From Methanothrix sp. (GTDB lineage Archaea > Halobacteriota > Methanosarcinia > Methanotrichales > Methanotrichaceae), in NCBI GenBank assembly GCA_018052825.1, contig JAGPMN010000011.1:1-39132 (forward strand): 39,132 bases of DNA. Reading direction: 5' to 3'. Numbering within the stretch: position 1 is the first letter of the stretch; each line of letters starts with the position of its first letter. Of the stretch, positions 1-7,689 are shown in pieces. The position numbers and the translations under genes are program-made. The notes under the pieces are model-generated. The model was not told the DNA's origin and searched no databases. It was given only the letters and a program-made list of their open reading frames with translations.

Positions 1-236
1 CGTTCAACCTCAAGGTCGCTCAGACCATACCATTGCTGAAGTATGAGGATCTTGAACATCACAATGACATCGCAGTTAGGACGCCCACCTCTCTCGGTTT
101 TGTTTTTATACATCTCATCGAGACACTTCCGGATTGGGGACCAATCGATCAGATCCGATATCTGCAATAGCCTATTCTCAGGCATCTTCTTATTCTCTCT
201 TGCCGTTTTAAATGCCCATCCAACAAAAGAATTCAT
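1..236 (-). CDS. IS5-like transposase, N-terminal part (truncated by window edge)
   Basis: The reading frame starts at ATG 236 and runs leftwards off the window, giving about 78 codons. Recognisable pieces include the MPENRLLQIS segment, a basic WSPIRK..LDEMYKNK segment and the FKILILQQWYGLSD helix, which are typical of the N-terminal region of IS5-family DDE transposases. The DDE catalytic domain is not in the window. The paralogous frame at 15475-15750 is nearly identical. The TATA-like run lies only about 25 bases before the ATG, so the transcript may be leaderless. Confidence 0.75.
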   Translation of the reverse strand, partial: MNSFVGWAFKTARENKKMPENRLLQISDLIDWSPIRKCLDEMYKNKTERGGRPNCDVIVMFKILILQQWYGLSDLEVE

Positions 237-305
237 AATAATTAATAGTAATACTAGTATATATACTTTTCGATACTTCCAGGGCAGAGGTTTATAGGAA
301 TCCTC
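1..305 (-). mobile_element. IS5-like element, right end (partial)
   Basis: This is the transposase-start end of an IS5-like element that runs off the left edge of the window. It matches 15515-15819 without gaps and with only about ten substitutions. The terminus is the motif aggaatcctc at 296-305, which is the inverse of gaggattcct found at 15478 and 39006. A TATA-like run near 256-264 lies just before the transposase start. I cannot tell whether this copy is full length or internally deleted like its partner, because the other end is outside the window. Confidence 0.8.
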
Positions 306-333
306 ATATAAAACCAGGAAAATATACGGATAG

Positions 334-1167
334 ATGGAACGGGGATTGTCTATGAAGAGCAAAATCGCTGAGTCGTTGAAACTGAAGTTTGAGCCCGTGG
401 CCACCCTCTGGAGCGATTCCCTGCCCCAAGGTGCCATGCAGTTCAAGGGAGTTGGAGCCGGCTGCATCATGAGCCTCTTCGCCCAGGTTGCGGCCAGGGG
501 AAAGAGTGCTGCCTTCAGCAGGACAACATTCGGCTGCTTTGGCGGCGGCATGGGGCTGGGCTTCGGCAGGCAGTATGAAAACTTCCCCCTCGGCGGGATT
601 GAGGCCTTCAAGTACTTCCTCTCATCGGGGCTTGAGTCCTCCGGCAAGAGGGAGATGATCGAGGGCGTGGAAAAGATCAGGAATAAGGAGATGGCAGAGC
701 ATTTCCTGAGGGGAGAGGGCTTTAAAAAGAGCCCGGAGCTTGTGGAGAAGTTCCTGGAGAGCCTCCCGGCGATAGATGTGCCAGCGAAGTACGTCATCTT
801 CAAGCCGCTCTCCTCTCTGTCTGAGGATGAAAAGCCTGTTCTGGTGACCTTCGTGGCCAACGCCGACCAGATCTCCGCCCTGATCGCACTGGCGAGCTAC
901 GGCAGAGCGGGAAATGACAACGTCATACTTCCCTCGGCTGCCGGATGCCATCAGATAGGCATCTACGCCTACCGGGAGGCGGCATCGGAGAGCCAGAGGG
1001 CGGTGCTGGGGCTGACCGACATCAGCGCCAGGAAGACCGTCAGAGGCATCCTTGGAAAGGAAGTGCTAACATTCGCCGTGCCCTACAGGATGTTTCTTGA
1101 GATGGAAGGCAATGTCGAGGGTAGCTTCCTGAAGAGAAGCCTGTGGAGTAGCATGGCAGGCGACTGA
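334..1167 (+). CDS. DUF169 family protein
   Basis: This 277-residue protein resembles the DUF169 (COG2043) family of archaea and bacteria, whose function is not established. Recognised parts are the N-terminal segment placing a conserved VATLWSD stretch near residue 25, the SAAFSRTTFGCFGGGMGLGFG glycine-rich region with a Cys, and the later LPSAAGCHQIGIYAYREA stretch with a second conserved Cys. The start is uncertain. ATG 334 has no clear ribosome site, while ATG 352 (MKSKIAESLK) follows a weak purine-rich run and gives 271 residues. The IS5-like terminus ends only 28 bases upstream, so the native promoter may have been displaced. It converges with the gene ending at 1219. Confidence 0.8.
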   Translation: MERGLSMKSKIAESLKLKFEPVATLWSDSLPQGAMQFKGVGAGCIMSLFAQVAARGKSAAFSRTTFGCFGGGMGLGFGRQYENFPLGGIEAFKYFLSSGLESSGKREMIEGVEKIRNKEMAEHFLRGEGFKKSPELVEKFLESLPAIDVPAKYVIFKPLSSLSEDEKPVLVTFVANADQISALIALASYGRAGNDNVILPSAAGCHQIGIYAYREAASESQRAVLGLTDISARKTVRGILGKEVLTFAVPYRMFLEMEGNVEGSFLKRSLWSSMAGD

Positions 1168-1218
1168 AAAGCCCTCCTGAGCGTTGATGCGTTTGAGGAT
1201 CTGGAATGCCTCCATGCT

Positions 1219-1809
1219 CTATCTTTTCGTCATCCTCTCCCGCAATTCATCGATGCTGAGCGGATTTAGCGGCTTGCAGAGGATCTCATCGACCTTGAGC
1301 CTCCAGGGGTGCTGGGTGGAGGCTGCCTGCATCACCAGTGCCGTGTCGGCTCCCCTGCCGGTCCCGGCGACGGCGATCACCCTCTCTCCGCCGGCCAGCA
1401 GGCCCGCGTCCGTGGCCATGAGGACTATCTCAAAGCAGACCTTAACGCCCTGGCAGAAGCAGCGGAGCAGGTTGGCCATGATGGTGGCATTGCCTGTGCC
1501 GTAGAACTCATCGGTGTGAAAGAGCATAGTTGCGAAATGCACATGATGCCCGCGCTCTCTCAGGGAACGGGCCAGCTCCTCGGGAAATGCATTCTTCTCC
1601 CTGTGAAAGTCATGCTGATGAGGCACTACGACCAATTTAATATTATTATCTCCAAAAAAATCCATAGCCCTTTTTGCCGTCTCCCCTGTTGTAGATGCCA
1701 GCACTATTTTGCGGATATCGCCGGGGCTGCATCTCTGCAGTGCCAGGTTGAATACAGCCCCCGTGTTTTCCGGTCCGCCCTCTTCGAAATATACGATCTT
1801 TGCTTCCAT
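1219..1809 (-). CDS. Pyruvate-kinase C-terminal-domain-like protein
   Basis: A 196-residue protein resembling COG1751, a stand-alone alpha/beta domain related to the C-terminal domain of pyruvate kinase. It has no kinase catalytic domain. Visible pieces are IVLASTTGETAKRAMDFF near the N-terminus, VVVPHQHDF, and a glycine-rich VIAVAGTGRGADTALVMQA stretch followed by a conserved Lys-Pro near the C-terminus. The frame is open to 1899, but ATG 1809 follows a strong GGAGG at good spacing, so I chose it. The flavoprotein gene lies 86 bases upstream on the same strand and may be co-transcribed. The biochemical role is unknown. Confidence 0.8.
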   Translation of the reverse strand: MEAKIVYFEEGGPENTGAVFNLALQRCSPGDIRKIVLASTTGETAKRAMDFFGDNNIKLVVVPHQHDFHREKNAFPEELARSLRERGHHVHFATMLFHTDEFYGTGNATIMANLLRCFCQGVKVCFEIVLMATDAGLLAGGERVIAVAGTGRGADTALVMQAASTQHPWRLKVDEILCKPLNPLSIDELRERMTKR

Positions 1810-1895
1810 AGATCCGCCTCCTCGGTTTCGGCCTGCTTGTGGCGATGGGTGGAGCACCGGTGAGTTCAGCGCCGCAAGCAGCCCGATGCAGTTGT

Positions 1896-2444
1896 TCAAA
1901 GGGCCGCTCCAACGGATCTGGCCCTCTCCAGCAGGTCTTTTCTCTCGCTGGCGGCGTTCTTCGAGTTCCCGTCAGCCATGCGGATTATCTCTCTGACATC
2001 AAATCCCAGTAATTTCAGCGTCTCTGCAAAATCATCAGCTGCTTTTGCATATGCGCTGATGTCGGGATCGCCCTGGCTGGTGATGATTACAGCCCTCTTT
2101 CCGGGCTTTATGCGCGGCTTGAATTCAAAGTCTATCAATGAATACATCCTGTCCTGCATGAGCTTGAACTGCCCTGTGAATAGGTAGAAGTAAATGGGAG
2201 AGCCGAAAACAACTGCATCGGCATCCGCGATCTCGCGCAGCAGCTTTGAGACATCATCGTCCAGCCGGCAGTGGTCATGCGTCTTGCAGTAATCGCAGCC
2301 CTGACAGCCAGAATACTTCATCTCATTGAGGATATACTTCGAGATCTGATATCCTGCCTGGCTGGCTCCCTCCAGAACTGTCTGGACCAGCGTGTCGACG
2401 TTGCCGTTCTTTCTCGGACTTCCCACAATTCCAATTGCCTTCAT
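1896..2444 (-). CDS. Iron-sulfur flavoprotein (Isf-like), FMN reductase family
   Basis: A 182-residue flavodoxin-fold protein. The N-terminus holds the FMN phosphate-binding motif GSPRKNGN at residues 8-15. Four cysteines at residues 47, 50, 53 and 59 form the compact CX2CX2CX5C motif of the iron-sulfur flavoproteins known from methanogens, where it binds a [4Fe-4S] cluster beside FMN. A VFGSPIYFYLFTGQFK segment is typical of the NADPH-dependent FMN reductase superfamily. The expected role is electron transfer or defence against oxygen or peroxide, but the partner is not shown here. A GGAGAG site precedes the ATG. The gene lies 106 bases downstream of dph2 on the same strand. Confidence 0.88.
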   Translation of the reverse strand: MKAIGIVGSPRKNGNVDTLVQTVLEGASQAGYQISKYILNEMKYSGCQGCDYCKTHDHCRLDDDVSKLLREIADADAVVFGSPIYFYLFTGQFKLMQDRMYSLIDFEFKPRIKPGKRAVIITSQGDPDISAYAKAADDFAETLKLLGFDVREIIRMADGNSKNAASERKDLLERARSVGAAL

Positions 2445-2550
2445 CTCTATTCTCTCCTTTTCTTCTATCTATAGTTGATTCGATTGATTTAAGGATCTTG
2501 GATGATTGCCTTTCCCAGCAGAGTTGCTTTTGAGTTATTAAAGTTCGATC

Positions 2551-3576
2551 TCATTCAGTTTCGATCTCGTCGAACTTATAATCCTCCCATCTCCTCTTGC
2601 CCAGCATTATCTCAAACTCAGGCGGCGTCAAAACGGCGATCCTGTACTTTGCGGCGTCATCCAATGCTACACGGGGACAGGCGGTACAGACCGCCGCCTC
2701 AGCTCCCAGATTTAGCAGTCTGTCCGGCTCTATGTCCTCCAGGTAGACCAGGAACATCTCCTTTCCTGCAGCCACCCCCATGGCCTTGATCCTCTCTGCG
2801 AGCTTCATCCTCTTCTGACCGGGCTTCCTGGAGACCAGGACGGCGAAGCTGCACGCCTGCCCGGCCCGGCAGATGGCTGCGAACCTGCTGCGCAGGAGGG
2901 GATCTGTGTCGATCTCCTCCACATCCCCTGTAACCGGATCTGCGGCGACCACCCTCTTTCCCGTGGCTAAAGCCATGCCCAGGGGATGAAACCGGCCCGT
3001 GCCGATGAAGAGATACTCCTCAGCATCCAGTACACTCGCCGAGGCGTAGGAGCATCCCAAAACCTGCCCCGGATATCTGATCCTTCCTCCGGCAGGGCCG
3101 ATCAAACCCCTGATGCCATGCTCTTTGAGGGCCAGGACCGCCTGATCGATCTTATGGACATGCTGAATGGTGGTGCAGACCCCGATGGTTTTGGCCCTGA
3201 GAGCCCTGCAGGCCTTCTCCGCTATTTCGTGCAGGTCCGCGCGCATGGCGGCCTCCAGGAAGATGACGTTTTGCGGAGCTTTCTCCATCTCTGCGCCCAG
3301 CTCTGCATGGCCGATATGAAGCATTAGGTCAACCTCGTGGCAGAGCTCGGTATCTACGTCGCATGCTCCAAAGCAGGGGTCTGCAGAGATGATGGCCTCT
3401 GCCCCTGTCTCCTCCTCTATGCGGGCGGCAAAGGCGGGCAGCGCCCTCTTTAGCCCCTCCGGGGCCTGCAGGCCGATCCGAGAGGCTCCGCTCTTTTTAA
3501 TGAAATCTGCGGCCTTCTGCCAGTCGATGTCATAGCCATATGGGCTAGAGCCATCGGTCGAGGGTACTCTGTCCAC
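2551..3576 (-). CDS. dph2: Diphthamide synthase Dph2 (archaeal)
   Basis: A 341-residue enzyme of diphthamide biosynthesis. The archaeal Dph2 homodimer uses an unusual [4Fe-4S]/SAM chemistry to transfer a 3-amino-3-carboxypropyl group to a histidine of elongation factor 2. The three cluster cysteines expected for the family are visible in PCFGACDVD (around residue 67), GCSYAS (around 174) and VCTACPR (around 297). The start is GTG 3576, supported by GGAGG at normal spacing with no in-frame ATG nearby. It lies inside the 3' end of fen1 and overlaps it by 32 bases, so the two are translationally coupled. Confidence 0.93.
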   Translation of the reverse strand: MDRVPSTDGSSPYGYDIDWQKAADFIKKSGASRIGLQAPEGLKRALPAFAARIEEETGAEAIISADPCFGACDVDTELCHEVDLMLHIGHAELGAEMEKAPQNVIFLEAAMRADLHEIAEKACRALRAKTIGVCTTIQHVHKIDQAVLALKEHGIRGLIGPAGGRIRYPGQVLGCSYASASVLDAEEYLFIGTGRFHPLGMALATGKRVVAADPVTGDVEEIDTDPLLRSRFAAICRAGQACSFAVLVSRKPGQKRMKLAERIKAMGVAAGKEMFLVYLEDIEPDRLLNLGAEAAVCTACPRVALDDAAKYRIAVLTPPEFEIMLGKRRWEDYKFDEIETE

Positions 3577-4555
3577 GCTTATATGCCTCCTCCAGTTTGG
3601 TTGCGGTCTTCTCCACCCTTTCTCTGTCGAAGTCCCTTTCCTCTACAAGAAATGAGACAATCTCATCGACGCGAGGCTTTTTCATCTTGATCTCATAATC
3701 GTCGGTGACATCCGGATGCAGGAAGAGCTCTCTGATCTCCTGGAAGTTCTCAATCCTATCGTCTCTATCGGCAAGCACAGCCTCCAGGTCTCCCTTCTCC
3801 CTTATGAGCCTGAGAGCCGTCTTGGGGCCAACACGGGAGAGGCCGCAGTTGTAGTCGGTGCCGCACATGATGCCGATCTCGACGAGCTGCTTTCGGCTGA
3901 TGCCATTTTCCATGAGGCTGCGATTGAGATCGATTATCTCCGGCTGAATATCAACATAGATGTTCTTCCTGGGCAGCTTCCTCTTGCCGGTGATGGCCAG
4001 GTTTCTGACAACCAGGGGTGCGCCGAAGAGCAGGACATCATAGTCCTGGCTGCCGGCATAGCCCACATCTCCCCGCGCCGCCATGTGGGCAGCCTGGGCC
4101 TCACCCTCGGAAGGGGCCTGGATGACGGGGAGCCCCATTGCGGAGATAAGCCTCCTTCCGTCATCGAGTATCTCTGAGCTGATGCATGATGCAGCCTGGG
4201 CGTACTTGAAGCCGTCCTGGCCTGTGGCGCGGGCCTCCTTCCAGGCGGCTGCGGCCCTCTCTCTCACCTCGCCCCTCTGCTCCAGCGTGCCCATCTTGAG
4301 CTGTGATGGCTTTCCATCAAAGACGAACGCCACTTTAACTCCCGCCTCCATCAAATTGGCTGTTCTGTAGAGCAGCCCTGATAGATGTGATGTGACCCTT
4401 CCCTGGCTGTCCATTAGCGGCGTGCCGTCCTTCTGCCGGATAATGGCCAGGAACTGGTAAAGCATATTGAAGGCATCCGCAGCTACCCACTTGCCTGATA
4501 GGTCCTCAATCTCGATCCTCTCCCGTTTGAAGAGCTCTCCCAAATCAACGCCCAT
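3545..4555 (-). CDS. fen1: Flap endonuclease 1
   Basis: A 336-residue structure-specific nuclease that removes 5' flaps during Okazaki fragment maturation and base-excision repair. It begins MGVDLGELF, as archaeal FEN-1 proteins do. The N region carries VFDGKPSQLK, the I region carries EAPSEGEAQAA-type acidic residues and YAGSQDYDVLLFGAP, and a helix-hairpin-helix follows at GIMCGTDYN..GVGPKTAL-like sequence. The last eight residues, QSTLDRWL, form a PCNA-interacting (PIP) box. Length and all landmarks are normal. It is divergent from the IscA-like gene across a shared TTTAAATA box and is overlapped at its end by dph2. Confidence 0.96.
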   Translation of the reverse strand: MGVDLGELFKRERIEIEDLSGKWVAADAFNMLYQFLAIIRQKDGTPLMDSQGRVTSHLSGLLYRTANLMEAGVKVAFVFDGKPSQLKMGTLEQRGEVRERAAAAWKEARATGQDGFKYAQAASCISSEILDDGRRLISAMGLPVIQAPSEGEAQAAHMAARGDVGYAGSQDYDVLLFGAPLVVRNLAITGKRKLPRKNIYVDIQPEIIDLNRSLMENGISRKQLVEIGIMCGTDYNCGLSRVGPKTALRLIREKGDLEAVLADRDDRIENFQEIRELFLHPDVTDDYEIKMKKPRVDEIVSFLVEERDFDRERVEKTATKLEEAYKRGQSTLDRWL

Positions 4556-4603
4556 GATCGTACCCTTATCCCTTTTCTCTGATAAAACCTCTACCAGGTA
4601 TAG

Positions 4604-4611
4604 TTTAAATA
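4604..4611. promoter_or_regulatory. Shared divergent TATA box (fen1 / IscA-like)
   Basis: TTTAAATA is near-palindromic and sits in the 92-base gap between the two divergent genes. Assuming transcription begins about 25 bases away, it predicts a leader of roughly 15 to 30 bases on either side. No second TATA-like element is obvious in the gap, so one box may serve both directions. Confidence 0.5.
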
Positions 4612-4647
4612 CGTGTTTTGCGCAGTACTATCTTCGGAGTGTCGATA

Positions 4648-5049
4648 ATGATTGAGATTACCGCGGCAGCGGCAGATAGCATTCAAAAGAGCCTGGCAGC
4701 GGGCAAGGTAGTTCGCATGTTCCTGGCTGGCATTGATCCCTCTGGGGCGTCCTACGGCCTCGGCCTGGGCGATCCTGAAGAGGAGGACATGATCTTCGAG
4801 AGCAGGGGCATCAAGATTCACATGGACCCAAAGGAGGCCGAGCTTCTCAGCGAGACTGTAATTGATTACATAGATGACGGAGTTGAGCGGGGCTTCGTCA
4901 TTCGCGGCCCGGAGGATGAGCCATCCGCCTGCAGCGCATGCGCCAATGCTGATACCTGCGATCACGATCACAGCAGCTCCAATCATGATCACAACGGCTG
5001 CTACCATAATCACGGAACGGATGAGGATACGGGCTGTGGCTGCTGCTAG
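4648..5049 (+). CDS. IscA/HesB-like iron-sulfur protein with His/Cys-rich tail
   Basis: The 133-residue protein has an N-terminal HesB/IscA-like fold: MIEITAAAADSIQ start, a RMFLAGIDPSGASYGLGL core and an IDYIDDGVERGFVIRGP strand. This family is linked to iron-sulfur cluster assembly or carriage. The core has Ser where many relatives have a first conserved Cys (GIDPSG). The metal-ligand capacity lies in a C-terminal extension of about 35 residues with repeated Asp-His and Cys, ending CGCC. I chose ATG 4648 over 4618 because GGAG lies at ideal spacing before it. The tail could bind iron, zinc or nickel. Confidence 0.75.
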   Translation: MIEITAAAADSIQKSLAAGKVVRMFLAGIDPSGASYGLGLGDPEEEDMIFESRGIKIHMDPKEAELLSETVIDYIDDGVERGFVIRGPEDEPSACSACANADTCDHDHSSSNHDHNGCYHNHGTDEDTGCGCC

Positions 5050-5072
5050 CCATATTTCTATTTTTATTTAAA

Positions 5073-5145
5073 CGCCCGGACCGGGATTCGAACCCGGGTC
5101 GAAAGCTCGACAGGCTTTCATGATGGGCCACTACACCATCCGGAC
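5073..5145 (-). tRNA. tRNA-Asp (GTC)
   Basis: The minus strand folds into a full cloverleaf. The acceptor stem pairs GTCCGGA with TCCGGGC. The anticodon stem AAAGC/GCTTT encloses the loop CTGTCGA with anticodon GTC. The T arm is CCGGG-TTCGAAT-CCCGG. The discriminator base is G. The 3' CCA is not encoded. It lies 8 bases from the tRNA-Tyr gene on the same strand, so both probably come from one transcript. Confidence 0.95.
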
Positions 5146-5153
5146 ACAGCAGA

Positions 5154-5261
5154 TCCCGCCTCCCAGATTCGAACCGGGGACATCGCGGTGACTGCGCGTA
5201 GCACCTCATCGGTGCGGAACATACTACAGCCGCGCACTCTACCAGGCTGAGTTAAGGCGGG
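5154..5261 (-). tRNA. tRNA-Tyr (GTA) with a 34-nt intron
   Basis: The acceptor stem CCCGCCT/AGGCGGG has the archaeal tyrosine C1-G72 pair and discriminator A73. The anticodon stem is CGCGG/CCGCG and the anticodon GTA. An intron at 5190-5223 interrupts the loop after position 37, the canonical archaeal site. The exon-intron junctions can form a bulge-helix-bulge: CTGT pairs with GCAG, leaving three-base bulges AGT and TCA. The intron body holds a GCACC/GGTGC hairpin. Mature length would be 74 bases and CCA is not encoded. The tRNA splicing endonuclease is required for maturation. Confidence 0.93.
5190..5223 (-). other. Intron of tRNA-Tyr
   Basis: This 34-base archaeal-type intron is deduced from the bulge-helix-bulge geometry, with cuts after the second base of each three-base bulge. 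Its exact ends depend on that fold. Confidence 0.8.
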
Positions 5262-5418
5262 CCTCTCGCTACCAGGTATTCCTTATACTTAAGCCCTTCG
5301 ACAGAAAGACCTGTGTGGCGGGGCAGGTCTGCCCCGATACGACATCAATAAGCCGAACCAAATTCAGGGCGCAACCATTTTAAGCTGGCGTTCAGCCCTA
5401 ACATTTGATTGTGATTTT

Positions 5419-5949
5419 ATGTTGATAGGAATTATGTCCGATGCTCATGACAGCATTCAGGGAGTAAAAGATGCCATCCTGGCGCTCTCTAAAAGAGGCG
5501 TAGAGATGGCCCTCTTTGCCGGAGACATGATCGGATCGGGCAACTGCTACACCTTTGAGGGCTTTGGCGTTCCCATGAAGCTGGTCTACGGCAACAACGA
5601 CGGCGATCGGGTCGGCCTGGCTCGTGAGTTCGCAAGGGTTGGCGGCGAGTATCTGGGCGACTTCGGCGAGTTCGAGGCGGACGGACTGAATATGGCAATG
5701 CTGCACGGCACAGAGGAGGCGCTGGTCAAAGCTGTGGTCGCCTCCCAGCTCTACGATGTCGTCGTACGCGGCCACAACCACCGCCCCGAGGCCACCAGGC
5801 ACGGCAGGACTCTCCTGGTCAACCCCGGCGAGATCTGGGGCTACCTGACAGGCCGCTCCAGCGTGGCTGTGCTGGATACAAAGAGCCTGGATGTAGAGTT
5901 CATCGAGCTGGGCAGGTTCAAAACATTCAGGGAGATAATAAATGAATGA
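5419..5949 (+). CDS. YfcE/MJ0936-type metallophosphoesterase
   Basis: A 176-residue calcineurin-like phosphodiesterase. All metal-binding motifs are present in order: D-x-H in MSDAHD (residues 7-10), GD in FAGDM (around 35), GNND (around 58), a single His in MLHGTEE (around 95) and GHNH (around 118). The length fits single-domain YfcE-type enzymes, which hydrolyse phosphodiesters with Mn or Ni. The natural substrate is unknown. The ATG at 5419 has only a weak upstream site. It faces the phosphate regulator gene, converging with a 20-base gap. Confidence 0.9.
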   Translation: MLIGIMSDAHDSIQGVKDAILALSKRGVEMALFAGDMIGSGNCYTFEGFGVPMKLVYGNNDGDRVGLAREFARVGGEYLGDFGEFEADGLNMAMLHGTEEALVKAVVASQLYDVVVRGHNHRPEATRHGRTLLVNPGEIWGYLTGRSSVAVLDTKSLDVEFIELGRFKTFREIINE

Positions 5950-5969
5950 GGAGGCAGTTCGAGCATCGC

Positions 5970-6965
5970 CTATTCTTCAGATCTTGTGGCGTGGCTGAGG
6001 TTTATGGTCAGCTCACCGATGTTCCTGATATAGTCGAGCATGCGCTCCAGGCTGCTGGCCAAAATGAGCCTGACAAGCAGCTCGGATTTGTCGTTGCTGT
6101 CTGACGACCTGGCAATGCCCCCTGTGCTCTTCTTGATATCCCCGATCCTGTCTATCAGCTCATTAGCCTTGTTGGAGTTGGTCTGGATCAGGTTGGTTAT
6201 GGAGTCGTCAATCAGGGTACAGATCTGATCGTCCATGTGCGATAGCTCCTCCTTCAGGCTCTCCGGCAGGTTGTAGCTCTTCTGGCTGGCGATCTCTGCT
6301 ATTCGGTGGGCGTGATCGGCGATCCTCTCCAGATTGGATGCCGCCTGCATGTAGTTGAAGGCGGTTATGGGATTGAGCGTCTCCTGCCTTACCGACCCCG
6401 ACCTGAGGATCTCGGTGAACTGGCGGGAGATGAGCAGGTTGAGCCTGTCCACATCGTTGTCCCTCTGGATGACATCCATGGCCAGCTCATCGCTCTTATT
6501 GAGCAGGCTGGCAAAGGAGTCGGTTATCATGGATTTGACCACAGTCTTGATCCTCTTCAGCGCCCTCTCAGACTGAAGCTCCTCAGAGCTGAGCAGATCC
6601 TGAATTACCACCTTGTTTATAGTCTCCTCTAAAATCTCAGGTCCGATGAGCTTGTTGACGATCTGATGCAGATCCTTCTTCTGCATGGAGGACATATGCC
6701 CGGCAGTCACCTCTATTGTCCTGTAGCCGCCTACATAGCATCCGATGATGTCTCTGATCAGATGGTCGCCGACCTTGTCGCCTATATCCAGCCGGGCCCG
6801 CAGGTCCCTCTCAGATCTGTCAGTGGACAGTGTGAGGGCTCCGTTATCGCCCTGATTGATGTAGATGATTGAGCCAGCGGAGATGCCATTCTTAGTCGCC
6901 CAGCTCTTGGGAAGGGAGACGATGAATGTGGACTTGCCGGTCCTCTGTACCTTTCTCGTATCCAT
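5970..6965 (-). CDS. AbrB-PhoU fusion, phosphate uptake regulator
   Basis: A 331-residue protein with an N-terminal SpoVT/AbrB-type DNA-binding domain (MDTRKVQRTGKSTFIVSLPKSW, residues 1 to about 45) and two PhoU-type helical bundles after it. PhoU repeats show the expected acidic pattern, for example NLERIADHAHRIAEI near residue 220. This architecture is common in archaea, where it probably links the phosphate state seen by PhoU to DNA binding. It is the third gene of the pstB-phoU series, after a gap of 55 bases. The start codon follows a GGGATC purine site. Confidence 0.9.
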   Translation of the reverse strand: MDTRKVQRTGKSTFIVSLPKSWATKNGISAGSIIYINQGDNGALTLSTDRSERDLRARLDIGDKVGDHLIRDIIGCYVGGYRTIEVTAGHMSSMQKKDLHQIVNKLIGPEILEETINKVVIQDLLSSEELQSERALKRIKTVVKSMITDSFASLLNKSDELAMDVIQRDNDVDRLNLLISRQFTEILRSGSVRQETLNPITAFNYMQAASNLERIADHAHRIAEIASQKSYNLPESLKEELSHMDDQICTLIDDSITNLIQTNSNKANELIDRIGDIKKSTGGIARSSDSNDKSELLVRLILASSLERMLDYIRNIGELTINLSHATRSEE

Positions 6966-7020
6966 GAGATCCCTTTATGTCGCTTAGCTCATATTGATTC
7001 AGATCGATTCAATGATCAGG

Positions 7021-7680
7021 CTAATTAAGATGCTCTCTCTTTGCCTCCACCATGTAAATGATGGCCTCGCAGATGTTGCAAATATGATCTCCCGTGCGTT
7101 CCAGATGACGGTTGACCATGAGCAGAGACGTGCCTTCTGTGATTACGTCAGGCCGCTCGATGATGATCTTGAGGAGCTTGTCTCTGGCTTTGACGTAAAG
7201 CCCGTCTATATCGTAATCCCATTTGGTGATCTGCCGGGCCATATCCGGGTCGCTGTTCGTGAGTGCCACCATGGACTGGTCGAGCATCTTTTCGCATATT
7301 TCGGCCATGCGGGGTATGAACTCCAGCTTGGTTATCTGGATTTTGTTCTGCGACTGCACTGTGACCCTGGCCACATCTACAGCGAGGTCTCCGATCCTCT
7401 CCAGGTCGATGCCGATCTTGAGTATGCCAATGATGCTCCTCAAATCCTTGGCCATGGGCTGCTGCAGGGCTAATAGCTCCATACATAGGTTCTCGATCTT
7501 TAGGCTGAGATCGTCCATCTCCTGATCGTTCTTAATGACCTCTCTGGCCATGTCGGCGTTCGAATCCTGCAGGGCTGTCACAGATTGATCTATGGCAGCT
7601 CCGACCTTGTCCGCCAGGCCCTTGGTGAGGTTTTTCATCTCCTTCAGGTCTCTATGATAGCGCTCTCGATAGGGGCTCAT
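7021..7680 (-). CDS. phoU: Phosphate signalling regulator PhoU
   Basis: A 219-residue stand-alone PhoU of normal length with two three-helix bundles. Each bundle holds the metal-cluster signature: DLERIGDLAVDVARV near residue 95 and HLERTGDHICNICEAI near residue 195. PhoU dampens Pst transport and phosphate signalling by contacting PstB. It starts 9 bases after pstB with a strong GAGGAAGG site, so the two are co-translated. Confidence 0.95.
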   Translation of the reverse strand: MSPYRERYHRDLKEMKNLTKGLADKVGAAIDQSVTALQDSNADMAREVIKNDQEMDDLSLKIENLCMELLALQQPMAKDLRSIIGILKIGIDLERIGDLAVDVARVTVQSQNKIQITKLEFIPRMAEICEKMLDQSMVALTNSDPDMARQITKWDYDIDGLYVKARDKLLKIIIERPDVITEGTSLLMVNRHLERTGDHICNICEAIIYMVEAKREHLN

Positions 7681-7689
7681 CCTTCCTCT

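Noticed and set aside
4591-5013. 140-codon minus-strand frame opposite the IscA-like gene
   Set aside because: Its hydrophobic start is the antisense of the His/Asp-rich tail (CAC/GAT runs). It has no ribosome site.
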